Origin: Lampris incognitus
Taxonomy: Eukaryota > Chordata > Actinopteri > Lampriformes > Lampridae
NCBI RefSeq assembly: GCF_029633865.1
Contig: NC_079213.1
Span: 103,783,434-103,847,433 of the forward strand
Length of the DNA stretch: 64,000 bases
Reading direction: 5' to 3'
Positions 23,505 to 34,588 of the stretch are shown one piece after another. The notes below the pieces were generated by a model. That model was not told the origin of the DNA. It saw only the letters and a program-made list of their open reading frames with translations, and ran no database searches. How positions within the stretch are numbered: position 1 is the first letter of the stretch; each line of letters starts with the position of its first letter. The translations under genes were made by a program, and so were the position numbers.

Positions 23505-24090
23505 GTCCCTCACAAAAAAGTGGTTTATTCAAGGGTGCTATTAGTACACTCTTTTTAAACTCAAAATCAGTGAGTATGCTCTTTAAGTACTTATCAGAGA
23601 AGTATTGAAATAGTACACTTACAAGTATACTGCTAGTACGTTGATATTAGTAATGTAAACTACTAATAAGACCCCCTAGCTAACGGGTCTGACCCTGTAG
23701 TCGAGCGGTTAGTGATGTCGCCTTGTGGTGCAGTACACCTCGTATCGAATCCCGCACCGGGCAAGAAAATAACCGGTTACATTGGTGGCAGCGGTGGGAT
23801 CCGGAAGTGTGCAGATCCTCAGAAGTCTCTTCGGAGCGCGGGAAGAACAAAGCGCGAGGGCGCGCTTCCGGGGAGGGTGACGACTGTAAACTACTAATAA
23901 GACACGTTAGCCCCTAGCTAACGGGTCTGACCCTTTAGCTGAGCGGTTAGTGATGTCACCTTGTGGTGCAGTACACCTCGTATCGAATCCCGCACCGGGC
24001 AAAAAAATAACCGGTTACAGTAAGTATAAATATACTTGAACTTTACTTGATAAAATTAACTTCAGGTATACTTTTTTGTTTGTAAGGGAT
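23505..24090. mobile_element. decayed MITE carrying a nested LTR element
   Basis: Starts TCCCTCACAAAAAAGT and ends ACTTTTTTGTTTGTAAGGGA, near inverted repeats. The body is rich in AGTATACTT-like motifs. The LTR element at 23654-24019 splits it; without it the AAGTATA-rich halves join. Confidence 0.6.
23654..24019 (+). mobile_element. very small LTR element (TRIM-like) with tRNA-Leu-type primer site
   Basis: Two direct repeats, 23654-23781 (128 bp) and 23885-24019 (135 bp), each start TGTAAAC and end GGTTACA. One base after the left one, TGGTGGCAGCGGTGGGAT (23783-23800) matches, from memory, the complement of the 3' end of vertebrate tRNA-Leu(AAG) including CCA. A purine run GGGGAGGG precedes the right repeat. 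The whole is flanked by GTAA at 23650-23653 and 24020-24023. The internal part is only 103 bp and has no coding capacity, so it must have moved using proteins from elsewhere. Each repeat also has A-box (TAGCTGAGCGGTTAG) and B-box-like (TATCGAATCC) motifs. A dimeric SINE is the alternative reading. Confidence 0.75.
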
Positions 24091-25937
24091 GACCCGTAAA
24101 CCGTAACCTTTCTTGAACCAATACACTAACTACTGCTTATAATAATGATAATAACGATGTGAACGGGGGTGGGGGGGTACGCACCCCTGAGTGACCTTTG
24201 AACCCCCCCAGTAAACAAATTTGCATTTGAGCTTATGATTATTGTGTTGGAGAATATTTCTCATGGCAAAATAGAATGACTTGTAATTTTCACAATACCT
24301 TTCATATACATGAAATGCAGCTGAAAATGCTTTGCATTAAAAAAAAAAGACAAATAATCAAAAAAACGAAACGGCAGCAGACAAACTGAAACAGGATACA
24401 AAAGGTGGTTTAAAATTGCTCAGCTTTACACAGCCAGACTTACCCGCGACTTAAAACGACAAATGGTTAAGACTTGGGGGATAAAAAAGAAAACCAGTTT
24501 TGACTGAACCTCTCGGTCGTCATCTTTTACAGGTTGTGGTACGCCGGTGCAGAAGCAGTCATTCCCATGGCCCCGGTGTAAATGTGGGCAGGCCGTTTGG
24601 CCCAGGGCGCAGTGTGCTGTGCCTGCCGTAGGAATGACACCCGACTGGTTTGGAGCAGCGGCGGAGGCCTCCAACATGCGCTGCAGGGAGTCGCCCCTTC
24701 GTGCATGCCAAGACAATCCTGCGGTGCCGCGTCTAAGCTTGCACGAAAAGGACCGAGTCGTTTGAGGCACACAGGTTGGTTTTCATGACAGAGATCCACT
24801 GGCTCTGCGATGCAGCTAAAAAAGCCGGGGATCAATGAGAGACCCTGCCATGTCATCTGTAGTAACGTCAGAATATACTATGGTGGTTTACGGCGCCTTG
24901 TTCAGCATCTTCTCCCATGAGTTTAGCCTAATTACACTGTCATGATTTAGCACATCCGTTTTGTCGGTACAACACGGTTTTTTGTTACTCGCCTGACCTT
25001 TATTAGATGCCCAAATATCACTTCGTTTCATAACTTATAATAATAATAATTATTATTATTATACACTTTATTTATACAGGAACGTACCATTTCCAATGCT
25101 GGTACTGTCTGATAATGGAGACGAGTCCACTTCAGTATAAATACTATATTGTAGCGAATTCGGGGGACAACGCAGCCGTCAGCGTGTCTTCTTATATCCA
25201 TGCACGTTACAATATGTTATCAACAGTACAGTAATCATCCATCGAAGGGACATTATTTAAGTTGTGTAGCAGGTCCTACCTACATTACCGTGTTGGCAGT
25301 GACTTCAGAAGTACTCGGCTTTGGGCGGTGATGTGTGTCAGTATGCATATATCATGAGTGTACTTCTGTGAAATGCTGACATCAGCAGTAGGAACAACGA
25401 CCCCCCCACACACACACAGACACACAAAGCGGGGGGGGGCATTTCCAAAGCGGCCACAAGATGGCGACCTACTCGTATTTTCCCCCTCTAAGGATGACGC
25501 TGCAAGTTCTCGCAGGTTAAGTGGGATTTGGGATTCAGATCAGTCAGTCAATAACTTTACTGTCCCGAAAAGGACAATTTGTTGTCTAGTCGTGACTGAA
25601 AATGTGCAACAATTACAGTACACAGTAAGACCAGCATACACAAAATCCATAAAGGTTCTCTGTATGACAAGGGCGGTGCTTAAATGGGCCGGTACTCATC
25701 AGCACGCAGTACCGGGACTTCTGCCTTTTACCCGTCTGCGTACCGGTACTTCCTACTGCGTACCGCCACCTCATGGTGCATCTAGGTACGCATATTGTAG
25801 TGCCTGTGTGTTTTAATGGACTTCTACAGAGTGCGTCAGTAATCCCGTCTCAAACACCATCTATGCGGTTCCTAAGAAGAGCCTGTGAAATTCAAGCTAA
25901 CTATATCATATAAAGGCTTCTCTACCCAGAATGCAAT
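24091..25937. other. intergenic, repeat fragments only
   Basis: 24286-24350 (CCTTTCATATACATGAAATG and a purine tail) resembles the fish LINE-tail repeat also seen at 40838-40950. 25150-25211 is TG...CA bounded, with ATAT on both sides and similarity to the repeat pair at 41908-42166. No gene recognised. Confidence 0.45.
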
Positions 25938-26072
25938 TGTAACCGGTTATTTTCTTGCCCGGTGCGGGATTCGATACGGGGTGTACTGCACCACAAGGCG
26001 ACATCACTACCCGCTCGGCTAAAGGGTCAGACCCCTTGGCTAGGGGCTAACGTGTGTTATTAGTAGTTTACA
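25938..26072 (-). mobile_element. solo LTR of the 23654 element family
   Basis: A 135-bp reverse-strand copy of the terminal repeat, bounded by TG and CA and flanked by the direct repeat CAAT (25934-25937 and 26073-26076), as expected for LTR-LTR recombination after insertion. Confidence 0.82.
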
Positions 26073-26183
26073 CAATGTATTACCGCGTGTATTGACGTGC
26101 TCGAAGGTGCTTTTTCACTGAAGATGTAGCTAAATAAGCTAGCTAGCATGACGTTATTTCCTAATGTTAGCCTGGCTTAATAG

Positions 26184-26838
26184 TGCGAAAAGAAAGCATT
26201 GTCGCTGGACAAGGAGCCGAAAGAAGCTCCAGTTAATACTGCTGCAGCTGCAGATACAGAAAATGCTGCGTTAGAAACTTTGTGTGACTGGGAGCCTTCT
26301 CTGGTCGGTCCTCCTGCTCCAAGTCCAGTGCCCCCCCCCCCCCCCAGAGCAGCCTTCTCTCCCGCTGACGTGGTTCGGCCCCTGATGCTGCTGTTCCCAA
26401 GGCACTCTGGAGCCCTTGTTAAGAATGTGAGTATAAAACAACACATACTAATATGGAAAAAGTATATATAATGAAGACCTACCGATCAGCCACAACATTA
26501 AAACCACCTGCTTAAACCAGTTTTTTCATGATTAAAATGCTTTAAACTGTATAAATGTCTAGAAACACTTAATATTCCATTGATGTGTACTTATATAAGC
26601 AGATAATCACAAGTTGCTTCTAAAGTTCTCACTGAAATGTTTAAGAATATAAGTTGTATGTTAAAATTGTGCTCCTTATTCACACATTTATGATATGTAC
26701 CCGAACACTTAATTGTTGACCCATCTTCACCGTAACGGTATTGGTTTGAGTGATTAGTTAAACAGTATTTCTATTTATGTACAGGGAGCAGAAATGGAAA
26801 AAGAAAACTGGCCTCCCTCTCTGGATGGAGAGGACTAG
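26184..26838 (+). other. two possible 3' exons of an unrecognised gene
   Basis: 26184-26426 is open for 81 codons (it includes KEPKEAPVNTAAAADTENAA and a Pro run) and ends AAGAAT|GTGAGT. 26785-26838 follows TTATGTACAG in the matching phase and reads GAEMEKENWPPSLDGED-stop. I do not recognise the protein. Composition is biased and no promoter or start was found, so it may be chance or a decayed element. Confidence 0.25.
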
Positions 26839-26907
26839 GCAGATAAATTCAAGAGTGAGTATCTAGGTTGTGATATCTTTATTCCAAGACACTTTTATAA
26901 TTAAGTG

Positions 26908-27180
<273 letters not shown>

Positions 27181-27672
27181 TCTGTTCTAATTGCTGGTGT
27201 CTAATTTGCAGATATGCTTCTTCAATCAGGGATGGCAGAGCTGGGACAAGGGCAAGCAACCAGAGAGACAGAACAAACAAGCCAGCACAAAGCAAGTAGC
27301 TACAATAAAACCACACACAGTTGCCAACTCACTGTACATTTTATCAATTTAGACAAGCCCTCTTTTCCAGGACAAAAATATGAACTAAATAAATTTGAAG
27401 ATGAGGTTTGAAGTTTTTTACTTATTATTATTATTATTATTATTGTTATTTACAGGAAATGTGTCGGAAAATAATCAACTACTATGTGGTTTATCTAAGC
27501 AACTAGTAGAGGGTTTATCTCGAGAGGCAAACCAGGCAAAAACACATGGTGTGCCGAGCGGTTGCTGATTCAGAGTACTGCCACCTTTTTGATCCCAATT
27601 CAAGTGCTGGACAAGGGGGAAGAATGTCAACGCATATAATAGCCCAACTATGTGCACACACACACACACACT

Positions 27673-27704
<32 letters not shown>

Positions 27705-29341
27705 CAGTGCAACTGGAAAGTATTCACACCCCTTCACTTTCCCCACATTTTGTTATGTTACAGCCTTATTCCAAAATGGATTAAATTCCTTTTTTTTCTC
27801 ATCAATCTACACACAATACCCCATAAGGACAAAGTGAAAAAGGTTTTGTAGAAATTTTTGCAAATTTATTAAAAACAAAAAACTGGAATATTGCATGTAC
27901 ATAAGTATTCACACCCTTTGCTATGACACTCAAAATTGAGCTCAAGTTCATCCTGTTTCCACTGATCATCCTTGAGATGTTTCTACATCTTGATTTGAGT
28001 CCACCTGTAGTAAATTTAATTGATCGGACATGATTTGGAAAGGCACACACCTGTCTATATAAGGTCCCACTGTTGACAGTGCATGTCAGAGCAGAAACCA
28101 AGCCATGAAGTCAAAGGAATTGTCTGTGGCCCTCCGAGACAGGATTGTATCGAGGCACAGATCTGGGGAAGGGTGCAAAAAAATTTCTACAGCTTTGAAG
28201 GTCCTGAAGAGCACAGTGGTCTCCATCATTCGTGAATGGGAGAAGTTTGGATCCACCAGGACTCTTCCTAGAGCTGGCCGCCCAGCCAAACTGAGCAATC
28301 GGGGGAGAAGGGTCTTGGTCAGGGAGGTGACCAAGAACCCGATGGTCACTCTGACAGAGCTCCAGCGTTCCTCTGTGGAGATGGGAGAACCCTACAGAAG
28401 GACAACCATCTCTGCAGCACTCCACCAAGCAGGCCTTTATGGTAGAGTGGCCAGACGGAAGCCTCTGCTCAGTAAAAGGCACATGACAGCCCGCTTGGAG
28501 TTTGCCAGAAAGTACCTAAAGGACTCTCAGACCATGAGAAACAAGAGTCTCTGATCTGATGAAACCAAGATTGAACTCTTTGGCCTGAATGCCAAACGTC
28601 ACGTCTGGAGGAAACCAGGCACCTCTCATCACCTTGCTAATACCATCCCTACAGTGAAGCATGGTGGTGGCAGCATCATGCTGTGGGGATGTTCTTCAGC
28701 GGCAGGAACTGGGAGACTAGTCAGGATCGAGGGAAAGATGAATGGAGCAAAGTACAGAGAGACCCTTGATGAAAACCTGCTCCAGAACGCTCAGGACCTC
28801 AGACTGGGGCGAAGGTTTACCTTTCAACACGACAACGACCCTAAGCACACAGCCAAGACAATGAAGGAGTGGCTTCGGGACAAGTCTGTGAATGTCCTTG
28901 AGTGGCCCAGCCAGAGCCCAGACTTGAACCCCATTGAACATCTCTGGAAAGACCTGAAAATAGCTGTGCAGCGATGCTCCCCATCTAACCTTACAGAGCT
29001 CGAGAGGATCTGCAGAGAAGAATGGGAGAAATACCCCAAATATAGGTGTGCCAAGCTTGTAGCTTCATACCCAAGAAGACTTGAGGCTGTAATCGCTGCT
29101 AAGGGTGCCTCAACCAAGTACTGAGTAAAGGGTGTGAATACTTATGTACATGCAATATTTCAGTTTTTTATTTTTAATAAATTTGCAAAAATTTCTACAA
29201 AACCTTTTTCACTTTGTCATTATGGGGTATTGTATGTAGATTGATGAGGAAAAAAAGGAATTTAATCCATTTTGGAATAAGGCTGTAACAGAACAAAATG
29301 TGGGGAAAGTGAAGGGGTGTGAATACTTTCCAGATGCACTG
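27705..29341 (+). mobile_element. near-complete Tc1-like DNA transposon
   Basis: A 1637-bp element with ~215-bp terminal inverted repeats (27705-27919 and 29127-29341) starting CAGTGCAACTGGAAAG and ending CTTTCCAGATGCACTG. Both sides have TA within (TA)n sequence, as expected for Tc1/mariner insertion. The repeats differ only slightly, so it is fairly young. Confidence 0.95.
28105..29124 (+). pseudogene. Tc1 transposase, one in-frame nonsense codon
   Basis: One frame of 339 residues, the usual Tc1 length, broken only by TGA at 28552-28554. The paired-like DNA-binding N-terminus has ALRDRIVSRHRSGEGCKKIS and a GRPAKLS AT-hook-like motif. The catalytic DD34E residues are visible in [15 protein letters not shown] and NPIEHLW. 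The TGA sits where the family has Trp just before SDETK, so a single TGG-to-TGA change would explain it. It would cut off the whole catalytic core. Confidence 0.93.
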
Positions 29342-29590
29342 TATATATATATATGTATTTTATTTTATTTTTTTCAGCAACCGGGAGAGGCGGTCGCTCC
29401 GACCGCCGGCGGCTCTAAGCTGGGGGAGCGCAGAGGCTCATGGGACTGTTGGTGTTGAAATTCTTGCGATTTATGCGTTTAAATGCTGGGTTCATGTTTT
29501 TGTTATCGTGTTGTTTGTTTGGGGGTTTGACTTGGACTGGGTAGAGGACTGTCACTGACTGACTGACCTCAGGACCCTGACTTAGACTTA
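29342..29590. other. spacer between two DNA transposons
   Basis: GC-rich start (GCGGTCGCTCCGACCGCCGG, a short inverted repeat) then unique-looking sequence. No gene seen. Confidence 0.4.
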
Positions 29591-30289
29591 CACTACCGTT
29601 CAAAAGTTTGGGATCACCCAAACAATTTCGTGTTTTCCATGAAAAGTCACACTTATTCACCACCATATGTTGTGAAATGAATAGAAAATAGAGTCAAGAC
29701 ATTGACAAGGTTAGAAATAATGATTTGTATTTGAAATAAGATTTTTTTTACATCAAACTTTGCTTTCGTCAAAGAATCCTCCATTTGCAGCAATTACAGC
29801 ATTGCAGACCTTTGGCATTCTAGCTGTTAATTTGTTGAGGTAATCTGGAGAAATTGCACCCCACGCTTCCAGAAGCAGCTCCCACAAGTTGGATTGGTTG
29901 GATGGGCACTTCTTTGAGCAGATTGAGTTTCTGGAGCATCACATTTGTGGGGTCAATTAAACGCTCAAAATGGCCAGAAAAAGAGAACTTTCATCTGAAA
30001 CTCGACAGTCTATTCTTGTTCTTAGAAATGAAGGCTATTCCATGCGAGAAATTGCTAAGAAATTGAAGATTTCCTACACCGGTGTGTACTACTCCCTTCA
30101 GAGGACAGCACAAACAGGCTCTAACCAGAGTAGAAAAAGAAGTGGGAGGCCGCGTTGCACAACTGAGCAAGAAGATAAGTACATTAGAGTCTCTAGTTTG
30201 AGAAACAGACGCCTCACAGGTCCCCAACTGGCATCTTCATTAAATAGTACCTGTTAGAGCCTGTTTGTGCTGTCCTCTGAAGGGAGTAG
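29591..30289 (+). mobile_element. palindromic Tc1 derivative, copy 1, truncated
   Basis: Identical without indels (offset 4995) to the left arm and loop of the element at 34586. It begins CACTACCGTTCAAAAGTTTG and encodes the Tc1 N-terminal fragment at 29970-30257. It stops at 30289, a few dozen bases into the second arm, where the THAP-gene upstream sequence begins. Confidence 0.9.
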
Positions 30290-30290
30290 A

Positions 30291-30307
30291 ATTCTGGGAC
30301 TTGCAGT
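30291..30307 (-). promoter_or_regulatory. ZNF143/THAP11-type promoter motif
   Basis: ATTCTGGGACTTGCAGT closely matches the reverse complement of the vertebrate SBS consensus ACTACAATTCCCAGAAT. It lies 118 bp before the THAP-gene ATG, a usual promoter distance. Function is inferred. Confidence 0.55.
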
Positions 30308-30408
30308 ATGAAAACAAACTATAGGGGAATTATCAGTCTACGTCACGCTAACGTTGCGCAGGTTCTACTGCGCATGTCGGCTGCAGCAAGGACGCGGCCG
30401 GCGTCATC

Positions 30409-31824
30409 ATGTCGTGTTGTGCAGTCGGTTGCCAGAATCGTTTTGACAAACAGAACGAAACGCTCAAGTTTTACCGAATTCCATCAACTCGCACCCCTTT
30501 TAAGGCTAACCGGAGACGTCTTTGGTTGCAAGCCATCAGAAGAGGTGATTGGAGCGAGGAGCTAATTAAAAATGCCCGCATTTGCAGTGATCATTTCATA
30601 ACAGGTAAGTTAACGTTAGGCCTCAGCTAACAGGCTAATCAGCCATAACGTTACATCGCTCGTTTTAACTTAGAACAACAAACGTTAAATAACATAGTTA
30701 TTGAGTCCTATGCATACATAACTAACTATGTTTGCAAGCAACAGAGTAATTATGTTCAAGTTTGAGTTGAACTAGCTCAGAAGCTAGCTTACCTTGGTTC
30801 AGTTTTGCTGAAGTTGTGTTGCTAGTAACTGTTAACGTAGTAATGGTAGGCCCATGACCTGTTTTGGTGTGTTAAGGTTACTGTAAGTCAGTGGAATACA
30901 CTTTATTTGTACAGGAGAGGCATCTGAGGACTTTGACAGTCCTGACTTTGTCCCGTCTGTCCTCTCCTACTCAACCCAGTCCAGCAAAGGCGATGCAAAA
31001 CATGAGAGGTAAACATGGTCACTTCCTTGTGATCTGTTGTTCACTGTGCTCACCCAGCATGACTCCACATAGCATGACTCGAAGTGCAGAGAAGAAATGG
31101 TGAGCAATTTAACGTAGCTATATTTTTGTCAGGATTATCTGTTAGGCCAGGTAGTTTCTGTTATGTCCACATTATCTCATGAAGCCCTTTGAGGCGGGGT
31201 ATGTGATTTCCACTGACTTGAATTGAGGATGTGATGAACCTGTAGTCAACTGAGTAAATTCACTGTTTTGTACTAACTGCTTGCTCTCTTCTGTGTGTAT
31301 TAGATATGAGAGAAAAAGAAGAAGGGATGAAACCCCCCAAAGACGGCCAGACAATAGACATCAGTCCACAGAAGTTGTTGATGAGGCTGCATCAGAATCC
31401 ACATGTGCTTCCCTCTCCCCAAATGATTGTGGAATGGAGCCTGGTGCTGGTCCTTGCACTGGTAAGAACTTCTAACGTCTTAACTATTGTACAGTAGGAC
31501 AGTCACTACCAGGATTAATCAGGTTGTCCTGTTCATATATTTGTTGTGAAAAAGTATTTGGCCATGATTCTGTTTGGCACAGTCTGAATGGTCACCCAGA
31601 GTGTAGCCGTTTCCCAGATATGAAAAATAGGACTGTGACATTTCTATTTATCTTTATATCTAATATATATGTCAGAAGCCACAGTCCCGAGGGCTCTCCA
31701 TGATGACCTCAAACAGAAGTACAGCCAACTTTCTACCGTCTGTGACAACCTGCGCGTGGACATCAACAAACTCAAAGCCGAGAATGAACAACTAAAAGCA
31801 ACACTCACATACTGGAAAATGTAG
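30409..31824 (+). CDS. THAP-domain protein with C-terminal coiled coil, four exons
   Basis: Exons 30409-30604, 30915-31008, 31304-31461 and 31676-31824 join in phase with GT-AG introns to 597 nt (198 residues plus stop) with no disabling change. Residues 1-80 form a C2CH THAP zinc finger: C4-x3-C8, then C59-x2-H62 in ARICSDHFITG, invariant Pro25 and Trp39, and a FVPSV box near residues 77-81. Residues 97-110 are basic. The last ~45 residues have Leu heptads (LKQKYSQLSTVCDNLRVDIN). THAP domains bind DNA in transposases and host regulators. The tail-to-tail DDE transposase 100 bp downstream suggests a transposon origin. ATG 30409 is chosen because it starts directly before the zinc ligands. Confidence 0.85.
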
Positions 31825-31924
31825 ATTGTCATTTCATGGATCCTTTATCAAAACATTGACAAGTTATTTTCTAGGGACATTTACAAAGGTTTGTTAATGC
31901 TGCACACACAATCACCATGTCATC

Positions 31925-32610
31925 TTAGAGGTCTACCTGTGTGACTGGAATAACAGTTGTCAGAATTTTGAAATTCTTCCATCTACCTATTACTCTTTCA
32001 ATGTGTATTCTCCCGTTAGACAAACACCTTGATGGTTCCTCTTCTTGAGCAGAGAGCTGCTTTTTACCTTTGGTAAAGTGAGTGATTCTAAGGGTGGCAC
32101 TGTGTACAGCAAGCTCATCTCTGATGGTAAAACCACGATCTGCTAGTATTTCATCATTTACTTCTAGAAGGTCATAAAATCCAGACTCGGCTGTAAGCTG
32201 TCAGAAACGCACCCACCCCAACCTGCGGACAGAAAAGTAATGGCCCCTGCAGGTGACATGCCAACCGAATACTTAACTGTGTTGTGGTTCTTATAATTCG
32301 AATATGTTTGGGCTCTGGAGGTTAGATTCGTGGGTCTGTAAATAAAAATTTCAGTGCGGCAATAATGCATCTGCAACGCATGTATTTAGCTTCAAAACAT
32401 TTTGGCATATTCCTTAATATCGCATGCTTGCTTGGCCACTTGATGAGAGGTTTCAAAACCTGAGACACAACAGGGGGCCCACTTCTCATAATTTTAGCGA
32501 TGTCACATTAAGTCTGAATGCAATATCCTCGTTGCTGAGCCCTAATCAGAGTTTCATCAGGATAGCCAATAGATGGTCCTCCAGGGTCAGAGAGCCACGC
32601 ACAGCCTCTA
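31925..32610 (-). pseudogene. degenerate DDE_Tnp_4-type transposase
   Basis: Reverse-strand pieces match the fish transposase often paired with THAP domains: helix-turn-helix part LTLEDHLLAILMKL then a stop near 32555; [108 protein letters not shown]; stop at 31925-31927. The first catalytic Asp codon (near 32358) is destroyed by a one-base loss, and another frameshift lies near 32205. The second Asp (DRGF, 32126-32143) and the Glu (IERVIG, 31987-32006) remain. It cannot make active enzyme. Confidence 0.87.
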
Positions 32611-33092
32611 CACTGTCACCTGACCGTAATCAGCGGTCGGGTAACGTTCTTCCTGCAGCCAAGCTGCGCGCGCATCCCCAGTGTTTGATAACAAACAATT
32701 CCTCCATTGCGACCGCCAGGCGACACCAAACCCATCAAAAACGGAATAAATCAAGGATAACCGTTTAATTTACGAACCATCCACAACAACGCTACACTTT
32801 TTACGGCCCATTCATATCTGTTCTGTGGTGACGTTTCCCGAACATGAGGGTCAAAAGCCACCTGGCACCGACGGAAGTTAACCTGCGTTTCATCTCAACA
32901 TGGCTTCCAACCCAACCCAGCCTCAGGACCGTCAATCCAGATGTTCAGACTCCACACTACAAACGTTGATGCTGAATTCTGATGGCCAGTCTACTTAGTG
33001 TGGTGAGATGCTGGTGCTGATTTCTTTTTCCTGTCATTGTTAGGTTGAAGTTTCATTTTCTTCCTGTTCAGTCATTCAATTAAACATTATTT
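32611..33092. other. flank of the transposase, no terminal repeat found
   Basis: May include the 5' part of the transposase gene. No inverted copy of the sequence near 30290 was found, so the right border of the element is unknown. Confidence 0.4.
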
Positions 33093-33452
33093 GGGGTGTC
33101 CAGGTAGCGTAGCGGTCGATTCCGTTGCCTATACCAACATGGGGATCGCCAGTTCGAATCCCCGCGTTACCTCCGGCCTGCTCGGGTGTCCCTACAGACA
33201 CAATTGACCGTGTGAGGGTGGGAAGCCGGATGTGGGTATGTGTCCTGGCCGCTGCACTAGCGCCTCCTCTGGTCAGTCGGGGCGCCTGTTCGGGGGGGGA
33301 GGGAGAACTGGGGGGGAATAGCGTGATCCTCTCGCGCGTTACGTCCCCCTGGTGAAACTCCTCACTGTCAGGTGAAAAGAAGCAGCTGGCAACTCCACAT
33401 GTATCGGAGGAGGCATGTGGTAGTCTACAGCCCTCCCCGGACCGCCAGCTTT
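33093..33452 (+). mobile_element. SINE family B, 3'-truncated
   Basis: Head with A box TAGCGTAGCGG and B box AGTTCGAATCC and the family body. It stops after CCCTCCCCGGACC and lacks the 3' tail. Confidence 0.85.
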
Positions 33453-33474
33453 TCATGAAAGCCAGCTAAAGGCG

Positions 33475-33502
33475 GGGGGTGGGGTGGGGTGGGGTGGGGT
33501 AT
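33475..33502 (+). repeat. (GGGGT)n G-quadruplex-prone tract
   Basis: Five or more G4 runs separated by single T. A similar G-run array is at about 37523-37562. G4 folding is inferred from the pattern. Confidence 0.7.
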
Positions 33503-34250
33503 AGATTAGTATCTACCCATTCCAGTAGCTATACAGGATTACAGCGCTCGTTTAAAATGGGAGTTTCACCGTCTCATTCTGGCTTTTGTGAGTCTGTGTC
33601 ACACATTTCTTAGTAATAAGTGTGTCGGACAAACAGTGGGTGTGAATCACCAGACCCCACCCCGCTAACCACAGGCTGTACCAGGAAGGCGTTCCGCTTC
33701 CCACCAGGACACAAGCACACATGACTTACGACACAACTGGGCCCCTGGGCAGGGACACTTAACCCCCCCCCCCCGTCTCCTGTACGAGCTCACTCCGTTT
33801 AAAGCAAACGACACATTAAAACAAATGCACCTTTCTCAACCATGAATATGGAATCGGTTAAATCCCCATCTGATATTAACCAAGGCCATCGAGTGAAAAC
33901 GGTGACCGCAAGCTGTGACTGACTCCGGCGACCGAGTCCTTCGCCTGTGTGGCGACCAACGAGAAGTCCATTAGAGTGGTGACACAGAGATGGACCCTGG
34001 ACCCGCTTGGGCCCCCGGGCCAGTCTCCATCCCGGTTCACGAGGATTCTGGATCCTTCTACTGGGGTGTTCGCACCAAACGCGACGCCAATTCTCGCCTC
34101 TCTTTACGCGCGCGAGTTTGGCCGCAGGATCGAACCCGCGAGTTCTCTTCCGGAAAAGAGGGGAGGAGGAGGAGGATCTCAGCGCTGATAGGCTTTCGCG
34201 ACACAGCGTCGCGCGAATTTCTCGCTCAAGCTGAATATTTTCAACTCGCG
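33503..34250. other. intergenic, no gene recognised
   Basis: 33900-34250 is CpG-rich with CGCGCGAGTTTGG and CAACTCGCG motifs that look like MITE termini, but I could not delimit an element. Confidence 0.35.
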
Positions 34251-34532
34251 GGCGTCCGGGTCGCGTGGCGGTCTGTTCTGTTGCCTACCAACACAGGATC
34301 GCCGGTTCGAATCCCCGCGTTACCTCCGGCTTGGTCGGGCGCCCCCGCAGACACAGTTGGCCGTGTCTGCGGGTGGGAAGCCGCATGTGGGTATTTGTCC
34401 TGGTCGCTGCACTAGCGCCCCCTCTGGTCGGTCGGGGCGCCCCCGGATCGGCAGAGAGGGGGTGGAGCAGCGACCGGGACGGCTCAAAAAGAGCGGGGTA
34501 ATTGGCCAGATACAACTGGGGAGAAAAAGGGG

Positions 34533-34536
<4 letters not shown>
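34251..34536 (+). mobile_element. SINE family B with internal deletion
   Basis: Head and 3' end are present, but the middle from GGGGCGCC to CCCCGGATCGGCAGAG is missing about 150 bp. Directly followed by (AT)n. Confidence 0.85.

Positions 34537-34585
<49 letters not shown>

Positions 34586-34588
<3 letters not shown>

Noticed and set aside
23690-23770. Possible canonical tRNA gene (A and B boxes)
   Set aside because: No pairing acceptor stem or clear anticodon arm; the same sequence recurs inside LTR-type repeats.
31925-32610. Transposase as a functional gene
   Set aside because: First catalytic Asp codon lost, at least two frameshifts and a stop.
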